From assembly GCA_030425745.1 (NCBI GenBank), contig JAUHZW010000022.1:1-15616 (forward strand): DNA of 15,616 nucleotides, written 5' to 3'. A program made the translations under genes and the position numbers. Below are positions 1-6,193 of this stretch, piece after piece (the first letter of the stretch is position 1; every line of letters starts with the position of its first letter). Source of the DNA: Actinomycetes bacterium. Its GTDB lineage: Bacteria; Actinomycetota; Actinomycetes; S36-B12. The notes beneath the pieces were generated by a model that did not search any database, was not told the origin of the DNA, and saw nothing but the letters and a program-made list of their open reading frames with translations.

Positions 1-1
1 T

Positions 2-493
2 GCGGTGGCGATCTCGGTGGTCGAACTGCTCACTCGGGTCGCCCGGCCGCACGGAGCCGTCCTCGGTCGCACGGATGAGGTGGCCGGCTGGCACGACCTC
101 GATGACTACCCGACCGCCAGTCAGGTGCCGGGGCTGCTGATCTACCGCTACGACTCACCCCTGTTCTTCGCCAATGCCGAGGACTTCGCCCGGCGATGCC
201 GTGCGGCGATCGAGGATGCCGACCCGCCGCCGCGGTGGTTCGTCCTGAACATGGAGGGCAACACCGAGGTCGACATCACCGGTCTCGACGCGCTCGAGGA
301 GGTGCGTCGCTTCTGCGTCTCACGCGGGATCGTCATGGGACTCGATCACGTCAAGAGCGAGGTCTGGTCGGCATTGGAGCGCCACGGAGTCGGCGAACGG
401 ATCGGCCGCAATCACGTGTTTCCGACGCACCCCACGGCTGTCGAGGCCTTCGAGGCCTGGGAGCGCCGGCGGCCGGGGGGCTCAGTCGGCTGA
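2..493 (+). CDS. SulP-family anion transporter, C-terminal STAS part (5' partial)
   Basis: The frame is open from the left edge, so the membrane part lies outside the window. The visible 160 or so residues begin with the stretch that links the last SulP helix to the STAS domain (SVVELLTRVARPHGAVLGR, then a DLDDYP turn). The STAS domain follows, about visible residues 38-152, with the core GLLIYRYDSPLFFANAEDF strand-helix and the VDITGLDAL loop. In STAS domains that loop carries the phosphorylatable or regulatory Ser/Thr; here it is a Thr. SulP proteins are membrane carriers of sulfate, bicarbonate or related anions, and the STAS domain faces the cytoplasm. The substrate cannot be read from this end alone. 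The last 12 bases overlap the convergent acyltransferase gene. A GTG at position 5 lies in frame but is not taken as the start. Confidence 0.88.
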   Translation, partial: AVAISVVELLTRVARPHGAVLGRTDEVAGWHDLDDYPTASQVPGLLIYRYDSPLFFANAEDFARRCRAAIEDADPPPRWFVLNMEGNTEVDITGLDALEEVRRFCVSRGIVMGLDHVKSEVWSALERHGVGERIGRNHVFPTHPTAVEAFEAWERRRPGGSVG

Positions 494-1222
494 TCGCTCC
501 TCGCGCCGAGCCCGTTCGATCTCGGCGGCCTCCTCGAGGGTGGGTGCCGACCCTCCCCAGCGAGCCGGGATCCAGGACGCGCCGTCAGGTCGATCCGGAT
601 AGCGCTCGATGGTCTCGTCGAGCAGCGACGACATCCGCTCGCGAAGCTCCTCGGTCACGACGTCGGGGTCCGAACCCCGTGGCGTGGGCACCGGCTCACC
701 GACAGTGATCGCGATGGTGCGCCCGCGGGTGAGGTCACGGTGCCCGTAGCCCAGGATCCGGTGGCCGCCGAACACGATCATCGGGATGAGGGGGACGTTC
801 GCGACGCGGGCCATGCGCACCGCCCCGTTCTTGATCTCCTTGATCTCCAGGGATCGGCTCATCGTCGCCTCGGGGAACACCCCGACGAGCTCCCCCTCCT
901 TGAGCGCCCCGACGGCATCGCGGAAGGCCGCCGAGCCGGCGTCGCGGTCGACCGGGATGTGCTTCATCCCGCGCATCATCGGGCCGGCCACCGGATGACG
1001 GAAGATGCTCTCCTTGGCCATGAAGCGCACCACCCGGCGGTCACGTCGATCGGCGGGAATCCCAGCCAGCGCGAAGTCGAGGTAGCTGGTGTGGTTGATC
1101 GCGAGGACCGCACCACCCTGCAGCGGGATGTGCTGCTCCCCGGTGATGTCGAAGCGAAGACCGAGACCCGCGAAGACGCTCTTGGCGCTCCAGATGACGG
1201 AGCGGTAGAAGGGCTCACCCAT
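482..1222 (-). CDS. 1-acyl-sn-glycerol-3-phosphate acyltransferase (PlsC-type)
   Basis: This 246-residue protein has the PlsC/LPLAT blocks in order. The HX4D catalytic pair lies in NHTSYLD (His44, Asp49), followed by the IPVDRDAG block (about 89-96), the acyl-acceptor block FPEATMSRS (116-124) and the VPLIPM block (143-148). The family transfers an acyl chain to lysophosphatidate or a related lysophospholipid at the inner membrane face. The block usually written FPEGT reads FPEAT here, which I recall as common in actinobacterial members. There is no strong membrane helix apart from a weakly hydrophobic N-terminus. The start ATG lies 3 bases after the bldC stop, so the two genes are almost certainly co-transcribed. 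The exact lipid substrate is not determined. Confidence 0.9.
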   Translation of the reverse strand: MGEPFYRSVIWSAKSVFAGLGLRFDITGEQHIPLQGGAVLAINHTSYLDFALAGIPADRRDRRVVRFMAKESIFRHPVAGPMMRGMKHIPVDRDAGSAAFRDAVGALKEGELVGVFPEATMSRSLEIKEIKNGAVRMARVANVPLIPMIVFGGHRILGYGHRDLTRGRTIAITVGEPVPTPRGSDPDVVTEELRERMSSLLDETIERYPDRPDGASWIPARWGGSAPTLEEAAEIERARREERSAD

Positions 1223-1225
1223 GAA

Positions 1226-1447
1226 TCAGCCGAGCGGATCGATCTCGGGGCGACGGGTCGGTGTGTTCGCCTCCAGCAGGGCGAACACCTCCTTGGCGGG
1301 GTACCGGCGGTGGCCGCCGAGAGTGCGGATGCTCGTGAGCTTGCCGGCCTTGGCCCAGCGGGTGACGGTCTTCGGATCGACCCGGAACAGGGCTGCCACC
1401 TCCGCCGGCGTGAGCAGCTGCTCAGGCTCGGGTGTCGGACTCGTCAT
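1226..1447 (-). CDS. bldC: BldC-type MerR-like DNA-binding regulator
   Basis: This 73-residue protein is essentially a single winged-helix domain of the MerR/excisionase type with no effector domain. The helix-turn-helix spans about residues 12-35 (LTPAEVAALFRVDPKTVTRWAKAG), followed by the wing GKLTSIRTLGGHRRY. This is the hallmark sequence of Streptomyces BldC, which is about 68 residues. BldC binds DNA cooperatively as asymmetric head-to-tail arrays on direct repeats and controls the timing of development in Streptomyces. Its role in a non-sporulating relative would have to be inferred. The ATG is preceded by a strong AGGAGGAG ribosome site. Divergent from the amino acid dehydrogenase and 3 bases upstream of plsC. 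Confidence 0.93.
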   Translation of the reverse strand: MTSPTPEPEQLLTPAEVAALFRVDPKTVTRWAKAGKLTSIRTLGGHRRYPAKEVFALLEANTPTRRPEIDPLG

Positions 1448-1449
1448 GT

Positions 1450-1457
1450 CTCCTCCT
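1450..1457 (-). promoter_or_regulatory. Strong ribosome binding site of bldC
   Basis: Read on the minus strand, AGGAGGAG ends two bases before the bldC ATG. The best anti-Shine-Dalgarno register (AGGAGG) sits slightly upstream. This contrasts with the divergent dehydrogenase gene, which has no recognisable ribosome site. Confidence 0.7.
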
Positions 1458-1489
1458 CGGGCGTTCCGTCACCGGCGGGGGTGATGGAA

Positions 1490-1523
1490 CCTCCCAGTAA
1501 CCGCCCTAGCGTCCCACTGGAGG
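1490..1523. repeat. Inverted repeat in the bldC / dehydrogenase divergent gap
   Basis: CCTCCCAGT (1490-1498) and ACTGGAGG (1516-1523) form an inverted repeat with one bulged C, about 17 bases apart. It lies midway between the divergent bldC and dehydrogenase starts. It could be an operator serving one or both promoters, or the stem of a 5' leader of bldC. No regulator is identified from the sequence. Confidence 0.3.
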
Positions 1524-1567
1524 GGCCCCACGACAACCGAACCGGACTTTCTGCACGCTTCCTCACC

Positions 1568-1582
1568 TAGGGTTGCCTCGTG
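1568..1582 (+). promoter_or_regulatory. Predicted -10 box for a leaderless dehydrogenase mRNA
   Basis: TAGGGT (1568-1573) matches the actinobacterial -10 consensus TANNNT and ends six bases before the GTG start at 1580. Transcription would then begin at or next to the G of GTG, giving a leaderless message. This fits the lack of any Shine-Dalgarno sequence. No convincing -35 hexamer is visible. Confidence 0.45.
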
Positions 1583-2665
1583 GAAACGACGACTTCCTGT
1601 GATCCGTGGGCCGGTTTCGAGGGGCATGAGCGGGTGCTCGTGGCGCAGGATCCCGCGTCCGGGACCGCCATGGTCATCGCGCTGCACTCGACCGTCCTCG
1701 GGCCTGCACTCGGGGGCACCCGTATGACGACCTACCCCCAGGCCGCCGATCCGGGCGCCGCGGCGTACGCCGACGCCCTGCGGCTGTCGCGTGCGATGAC
1801 CTACAAGAATGCGCTCGCCGGTCTCGATCACGGTGGCGGCAAGGGCGTCATCCTCGGCGACCCGACCGTGAAGGACCCTGACGTGCTGCGCGCCTACGGC
1901 CGGCTCGTCGCCTCACTCGATGGCGCCTACGTGACCGCGGGCGACGTCGGCATGACCGTGGCCGACATGGATGTCATCGGCGAGACCTCTCCGTGGACCA
2001 CCGGGCGCTCACCGGAGAAAGGTGGCGTCGGCGACTCGGGGATCCTGACCTCCTTGGGGGTGTTCCGAGGAATCCAGGCGTGCGCGCAGGCGGTGCGCGG
2101 CAGTGACGACCTCGACGGCGTGACCGTCGGCGTCGTCGGTGTCGGCAAGGTCGGCGGCCGGCTCGCCGGGCACCTGCGTGAGGCCGGGGCCGAGGTCGTG
2201 GCCTTCGATCCCTCAGCTGCCGCACGAGAACAGGCCGAGGCCTGGGCGCCGGGGATCCGGTTCGTCGACTCCCTCGATGCGCTGCTGGCGCTGCCCGTCG
2301 ACATCCTGTCCCCCAATGCCCTCGGCGGGCTGCTCACCGAGGAGCTCGCCTCCGAGATCTCGGCCTCCATCGTCTGCGGGGGTGCCAACAACCAGCTGGC
2401 CACCCCGACCGTCGGCCGGCTCCTGGCGCAGCGGGGCATCACCTATGCCCCGGACTTCCTGGTGAACTGCGGCGGCGTCATCCAGGTGGCGGAGGAGCTC
2501 GTCGGTGGGGACATGGACCGGGCCCGGGAGAAGACCGAGCAGGTCTACGCCACGACGCTCCGCGTGCTGGAGCGGGCGCGCAGCGAGAATGTGATGCCCG
2601 TCACGGCTGCGGAGCAGGAGGCCGAGGAGCGGATCGCGCGAGCCGCGGCGGAGCAGGTAGTCTAG
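1580..2665 (+). CDS. Leu/Val/Phe-type amino acid dehydrogenase (NAD-dependent)
   Basis: The protein has 361 residues, the usual length for leucine/valine/phenylalanine dehydrogenases. These enzymes reversibly deaminate a branched-chain or aromatic amino acid to its 2-oxo acid plus ammonia. The N-terminal catalytic domain carries the two expected lysines: Lys76 in MTYKNALAGL and Lys88 in the Gly-rich HGGGKGVI. The nucleotide domain has GVGKVG (187-192) and ends its second strand in Asp210, as expected for NAD rather than NADP. The later GGANNQLA and PDFLVNCGGVI segments are also family signatures. Neighbouring bldC and DUF3073 mirror the gene order around Streptomyces valine dehydrogenase as I recall it, so valine is a reasonable guess. 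Substrate specificity within the family cannot be read safely. The GTG start is supported by the TAGGGT box six bases upstream. Confidence 0.92.
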   Translation: METTTSCDPWAGFEGHERVLVAQDPASGTAMVIALHSTVLGPALGGTRMTTYPQAADPGAAAYADALRLSRAMTYKNALAGLDHGGGKGVILGDPTVKDPDVLRAYGRLVASLDGAYVTAGDVGMTVADMDVIGETSPWTTGRSPEKGGVGDSGILTSLGVFRGIQACAQAVRGSDDLDGVTVGVVGVGKVGGRLAGHLREAGAEVVAFDPSAAAREQAEAWAPGIRFVDSLDALLALPVDILSPNALGGLLTEELASEISASIVCGGANNQLATPTVGRLLAQRGITYAPDFLVNCGGVIQVAEELVGGDMDRAREKTEQVYATTLRVLERARSENVMPVTAAEQEAEERIARAAAEQVV

Positions 2666-2755
2666 GATCCTGAAATCGGGGCCCCCACCAGGCGGGCCGA
2701 CATAACCGTCCACGAGTATCCGGGCAGTCCGCCTGGGAATTGAGGGGGTCGAGCC

Positions 2756-2977
2756 ATGGGGCGCGGCCGTGCGAAGGCCAAGCAGACGAAGGTTGCCCGT
2801 GCATTGAAGTACGGCGGCCCGCAGACTGATCTTGACCGCCTGCAGGCAGAGCTGGGGAGCACCGACTCCTCCTCCAGCGATCACCTCGACGACTCCTATG
2901 AGGTCGTCGAGGATCCCTATGCGGACGACCCCTACGCCAAGTACTACGAGGACGACGAGGACGACGACAAGGCCTGA
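2756..2977 (+). CDS. DUF3073 family small protein
   Basis: The protein has 73 residues. Its basic N-terminus (MGRGRAKAKQTKVARALKY) is followed by GGPQTDLDRLQAELG, the conserved core of the actinobacterial DUF3073 family. The C-terminal third is strongly acidic and Tyr/Asp-rich (DDPYADDPYAKYYEDDEDDD). The charge is thus split between a basic head and an acidic tail, which suggests binding to nucleic acid or a protein partner, but no function is established for the family. The ATG has a good ribosome site (GAGGGGG at 2742-2748). It lies between the dehydrogenase and the convergent purM, the position I recall for it in other actinobacteria. Confidence 0.9.
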   Translation: MGRGRAKAKQTKVARALKYGGPQTDLDRLQAELGSTDSSSSDHLDDSYEVVEDPYADDPYAKYYEDDEDDDKA

Positions 2978-2996
2978 CGGCCCGCTTCCAGCTCTC

Positions 2997-3014
2997 CGCC
3001 CGCTAGCGCGGGTG
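2997..3014. terminator. Hairpin at the DUF3073 / purM convergent junction
   Basis: A GC-rich stem of seven pairs (one G-U) around a TAGC loop, with CCCGC pairing to GCGGG, overlaps the purM stop codon. It sits between the convergent stops of DUF3073 and purM, so it could end transcription from either side. No T-tract follows, so this is only a candidate. Confidence 0.3.
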
Positions 3015-4094
3015 CTCTCCGACCAGCGTCACCGCGCCACCGGCACCGCCCTTGGCCTCGGCGTCACCTGACTCACCGTCGCGTCGATCACGCACGGTTC
3101 CGCACACCCACGCGGGGACTCCACGCTCGCCCAGCAGGGCCAGCGCCGAGTCCGCGTCATTCTCCGCGACCACCGCGATCATCCCGATGCCCATGTTGAA
3201 CGTGCGCTCGAGATCCTCCTGAGCCACCGTGCCGAGGGCCCCGATCATGGTGAAGACGGGAGCCGGCGTCCAGGTCGAGCGGTCGAGGTCGACAGCCAGG
3301 TGCGTCGGCAGCACGCGCGCGAGGTTCGCGGCGAGCCCCCCGCCGGTCACGTGGCTGATCGAGTGCACGTCCACGGTGGCAGAGAGCGCCAAGCAGTCCT
3401 TCGCATAGATGCGGGTGGGGACGAGCAGCTCCTCGCCGACCGTGCGGCCGAGCTCCGGCAGGTGCGCATCGAGCCCGGGGCCGCTGTCGCCGAGGAGCAC
3501 ATACCGCGCGAGCGAGTATCCGTTGGAGTGCAGACCCGACGAGCCCATGGCGATGACCACGTCACCGGCACGCACGCGGTCGGGGCCCAGCAGGTGGTCG
3601 GCGTCGACGATGCCGGTGCCTGCGCCCGCAACGTCGTACTCATCAGGGGCCATGAGACCGGGATGCTCGGCGGTCTCGCCGCCCACCAGCGCGCAACCGG
3701 CCTGATGGCACCCCTCGGCGATGCCGGACACGATCGCGGCGATGCGCTCGGGGACGACCGAGCCCACCGCGATGTAGTCGGTCATGAACAGCGGCTCGGC
3801 GCCGCACACGACGATGTCGTCGATGACCATGGCGACGAGGTCGATGCCGATGGTGTCGTGGACATCCATCGCACGCGCCACGGCGATCTTGGTGCCGACG
3901 CCGTCGGTCGAGGTCGCCAGCAGCGGACGCGCCATACCGCGGGCCGCGGAGATGTCGAACAGCCCGGCGAAGCCGCCGAGGTCACCGACGACCTCCGGTC
4001 GCTGCGCGCGGGCGATCGACGCCCGCATGAGATCGACGGCCCGCTCACCGGCCTCGACATCGACTCCCGCGGCGGCGTAGGACGCGCCTGTCAT
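3003..4094 (-). CDS. purM: Phosphoribosylformylglycinamidine cyclo-ligase (AIR synthetase)
   Basis: PurM closes formylglycinamidine ribonucleotide to aminoimidazole ribonucleotide using ATP, the fifth step of IMP synthesis in the cytoplasm. The 363-residue protein starts MTGASYAAAGVDVEAGERAV. It has the ATP/substrate loop STDGVGTK (62-69), the GGETAEHPG motif (138-146), SGLHSNGYSLAR (186-197) and the C-terminal HVTGGGLAANL segment (248-258). The ATG at 4094 overlaps the purF stop by four bases (ATGA), which fixes the start and implies translational coupling. The same frame stays open further upstream, but that extension runs through purF and is not PurM-like. A Gly/Ala-rich insert near residues 338-354 precedes the C-terminal strand and looks like lineage-specific padding. 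Confidence 0.97.
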   Translation of the reverse strand: MTGASYAAAGVDVEAGERAVDLMRASIARAQRPEVVGDLGGFAGLFDISAARGMARPLLATSTDGVGTKIAVARAMDVHDTIGIDLVAMVIDDIVVCGAEPLFMTDYIAVGSVVPERIAAIVSGIAEGCHQAGCALVGGETAEHPGLMAPDEYDVAGAGTGIVDADHLLGPDRVRAGDVVIAMGSSGLHSNGYSLARYVLLGDSGPGLDAHLPELGRTVGEELLVPTRIYAKDCLALSATVDVHSISHVTGGGLAANLARVLPTHLAVDLDRSTWTPAPVFTMIGALGTVAQEDLERTFNMGIGMIAVVAENDADSALALLGERGVPAWVCGTVRDRRDGESGDAEAKGGAGGAVTLVGEHPR

Positions 4095-5647
4095 GGACGG
4101 TCCAGGGCATCGGTGGCTCCGCCGCCGAGCAGCGTCGCCACGCCTTCGGCATCGGCCGTACTCTCGCTGGCGCGGCGCTCGATGCCCTCGAGCACGTGCT
4201 TGCCGAGCAGTTCCGGCTCCGGCAGCGGCACCGGGTACTCCCCGTCGAAGCACGCCCGGCACAGGCCGCTCTTCGGCAGCCCGGTCGCGTCGACCAGTTC
4301 ATCGAGGTCGACGTAGGCGAGCGAGTCAGCGCCGAGTGAGGTGCAGATCTCGTCGACCGTGAGCCCGTTCGCGATGAGTTCCGCGCGGCTGGCGAAGTCG
4401 ATGCCGTAGAAGCACGGCCACTTGACCGGCGGGCTGGAGATCCTGACGTGCACCTCGCGAGCACCGGCCTCGCGGAGCATGCGGATGAGAGCACGTTGGG
4501 TGTTGCCGCGGACGATCGAGTCATCGACGACGACGAGCCGCTGACCGTCGATCACGTCGCGCAGCGGATTGAGCTTCAACCGGATGCCGAGTTGGCGGAT
4601 CGACTGCGAGGGCTGGATGAACGTGCGGCCCACGTAGGAGTTCTTGACCAGTCCCTCCGCGAACGGGATGCCGGACTCCTGCGCGTAGCCGATCGCGGCG
4701 TAGCGACCCGACTCCGGGACCGGGATCACGAGGTCGGCATCGACCGCATGCTCCCGCGCGAGCCGGCGACCGATCTCGACACGGACGGTGTGCACGGCCT
4801 TGCCGGCGATGCTGGTGTCGGGGCGCGCGAGGTAGACGTACTCGAAGAGGCAGCCCTTGGGATCGGCCTCGGCGAAGCGATGCGTGCGCAGCCCGTTCTC
4901 GTCGATGACGACGAGCTCGCCCGGCTCGACCTCACGGACGAAGGACGCGCCGACGATGTCGAGGGCCGCCGTCTCCGAAGCGATGACCCAGCCGCGCTCG
5001 AGGCGACCCAGCACGAGGGGGCGGATGCCCTGCGGGTCGCGTGCACCGTACAGGGCATCGTCGTCCATGAAGACGAGCGAGAACGCGCCGCGCACGTGCG
5101 GCAGTTCGGCGAGGGCGGCCTCCTCGGTGGAGAGGTCCGGGTGCGCGGCCATGAGAGCGGCGAGGGTGTCGGTGTCGTTCGTGGCCTGACCGCGCGTGTT
5201 GAGGGGGAGCTCACCGGACGTGGCCGCGAGATCGGACTGGCGTGCCCGGAGGTCGTGGGTGTTGGTCAGGTTGCCGTTGTGGGCGAGGGCCAGGTGGCCG
5301 GTCGCCGTGGAGCGGAAGGTCGGCTGGGCGTTCTCCCAGACGCTGGCGCCGGTGGTCGAGTAGCGGGTGTGGCCGATGGCCACGTGGCCGTGGAGGGACT
5401 CCAGGCTCGCCTCGGTGAACACCTGCGAGACCAGACCCATGTCCTTGTAGACGACGATGTGGGTGCCGTCGCTCACCGCGATGCCCGCGGATTCCTGGCC
5501 GCGGTGCTGCAGCGCATAGAGCCCGAAGTAGGTGAGTTTCGCGACCTCGTCGCCCGGAGCCCAGACCCCGAAGACGCCGCAGGCGTCCTGAGGACCCTTC
5601 TCACCGGGAAGGAGATCGTGCGAGAGCCGTCCATCGCCGCGCGCCAC
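4091..5647 (-). CDS. purF: Amidophosphoribosyltransferase (glutamine PRPP amidotransferase)
   Basis: PurF makes phosphoribosylamine from PRPP and glutamine, the committed step of purine synthesis. Of 518 residues, the first 22 form a propeptide. Cleavage before Cys23 (DACGVFGVW) would expose the N-terminal nucleophile of the glutaminase domain. Further glutaminase motifs are ALQHRGQESAG (45-55), GHTRYSTTG (92-100) and LAHNGNLTN (121-129). The transferase domain carries the PRPP loop VVVDDSIVRGNT (372-383). Cys266, Cys412, Cys463 and Cys466 match the four ligands of the 4Fe-4S cluster in Bacillus-type enzymes, so this is the oxygen-sensitive, propeptide-bearing class. The start is GTG without a ribosome site, preceded at six bases by TAGACT. 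First gene of the purF-purM operon. Confidence 0.97.
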   Translation of the reverse strand: MARGDGRLSHDLLPGEKGPQDACGVFGVWAPGDEVAKLTYFGLYALQHRGQESAGIAVSDGTHIVVYKDMGLVSQVFTEASLESLHGHVAIGHTRYSTTGASVWENAQPTFRSTATGHLALAHNGNLTNTHDLRARQSDLAATSGELPLNTRGQATNDTDTLAALMAAHPDLSTEEAALAELPHVRGAFSLVFMDDDALYGARDPQGIRPLVLGRLERGWVIASETAALDIVGASFVREVEPGELVVIDENGLRTHRFAEADPKGCLFEYVYLARPDTSIAGKAVHTVRVEIGRRLAREHAVDADLVIPVPESGRYAAIGYAQESGIPFAEGLVKNSYVGRTFIQPSQSIRQLGIRLKLNPLRDVIDGQRLVVVDDSIVRGNTQRALIRMLREAGAREVHVRISSPPVKWPCFYGIDFASRAELIANGLTVDEICTSLGADSLAYVDLDELVDATGLPKSGLCRACFDGEYPVPLPEPELLGKHVLEGIERRASESTADAEGVATLLGGGATDALDRP

Positions 5648-5659
5648 GGGGTGAGTCTA
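5645..5659 (-). promoter_or_regulatory. Predicted -10 box for a leaderless purF mRNA
   Basis: On the minus strand TAGACT (5654-5659) ends six bases before the GTG start codon (5645-5647). It fits TANNNT, and there is no Shine-Dalgarno sequence between it and the start. The geometry is the same as for the dehydrogenase gene. The -35 region is not recognisable. No obvious PurR-like operator or purine riboswitch was seen in the 103-base gap upstream. Confidence 0.45.
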
Positions 5660-5750
5660 CGGGACACTGGGGGTATTCCAGCACCCGCTCACGGACCGAT
5701 GGCCGCGGCGCTGGGTCGCCCAGCAAAGCCCCTCGTGTGATCATGAGCCC

Positions 5751-6137
5751 GTGATGACGCGATCAGCCACTGGCCCGGGCCTCGGGCGCATGGTCGGCAG
5801 CATCATTCTCGTCCTGGGAATCGTTCTCATGCACCATGTCGTGTTCACGACCTGCGGTTCCGCCATGAGCGGTCAGGCTCACGGTCACGCCATCCAGATG
5901 GAGCCCATGGCAGCGCCGGATGTCGATGCGAGTTCCACGGGCGCCCCGCTCGAATCGGCGCCCGCAGCCGCCCTCTGCCTCGCCGTCGTGCTCGGTGGGT
6001 GGCTGCTCGCCCCGATCGTGCGGGCCTGGCGGATCCGCTCGGAGCGTGCGGGTTTCCGACAGGCCATGGGCTCCGAGCATGCCCAGGCACCGCCCCGCCC
6101 CCTCGATCGCACACTGCTGTCTGTCTGTCGCACGTGA
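5751..6137 (+). CDS. DUF6153 family small membrane protein, His/Met-rich loop
   Basis: This 128-residue protein fits the actinobacterial DUF6153 family, which has no established function. Two hydrophobic helices are visible, about 13-31 (GSIILVLGIVLMHHVVF) and 72-92 (AAALCLAVVLGGWLLAPIV). Basic residues flank both on the same side (N-terminal TRSATGPGLGR, C-terminal RAWRIRSER), so the 40-residue loop should lie outside the cell. That loop holds a cluster of possible soft-metal ligands: Cys35, Met39, His44, His46, Met50 and Met53. His28 and His29 sit at the end of the first helix. The gene starts with GTG at 5751 or ATG at 5754; neither has a clear ribosome site. It precedes the DUF305-propeller lipoprotein by 56 bases and is divergent from purF. 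Confidence 0.78.
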   Translation: MMTRSATGPGLGRMVGSIILVLGIVLMHHVVFTTCGSAMSGQAHGHAIQMEPMAAPDVDASSTGAPLESAPAAALCLAVVLGGWLLAPIVRAWRIRSERAGFRQAMGSEHAQAPPRPLDRTLLSVCRT

Positions 6138-6158
6138 GGTGAGCCCGCTCGGCTCGCC
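6138..6158 (+). repeat. Hairpin between the DUF6153 and DUF305 genes
   Basis: GGTGAGCC (6138-6145) and GGCTCGCC (6151-6158) pair over eight positions, one of them a wobble, with a five-base loop. It begins directly after the DUF6153 stop and ends 35 bases before the next start. No T-run follows. It could act as a partial terminator or an mRNA-stabilising stem that sets the ratio of the two proteins. Confidence 0.35.
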
Positions 6159-6193
6159 CATCACCCTTCACCAACTTCAGACAGGAACCACCC

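Noticed and set aside
116..124. Possible defect in PlsC: FPEAT instead of FPEGT (protein residues 116-124 of the gene at 482-1222)
   Set aside because: All other blocks are intact and this variant is, as I recall, common in actinobacterial homologues, so it is not evidence of inactivity.
4095..4262. An N-terminal extension of purM by 56 residues
   Set aside because: The added residues are Arg/Ala-rich and lie wholly inside purF. The ATGA overlap at 4091-4094 gives the natural start.
3300..4316. A 338-codon plus-strand frame opposite purM
   Set aside because: It is antisense to purM, with a composition typical of a mirror frame and no homology signal.
4448..5740. A 430-codon plus-strand frame opposite purF
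   Set aside because: It is an antisense shadow of a conserved gene, with no recognisable motifs or ribosome site.
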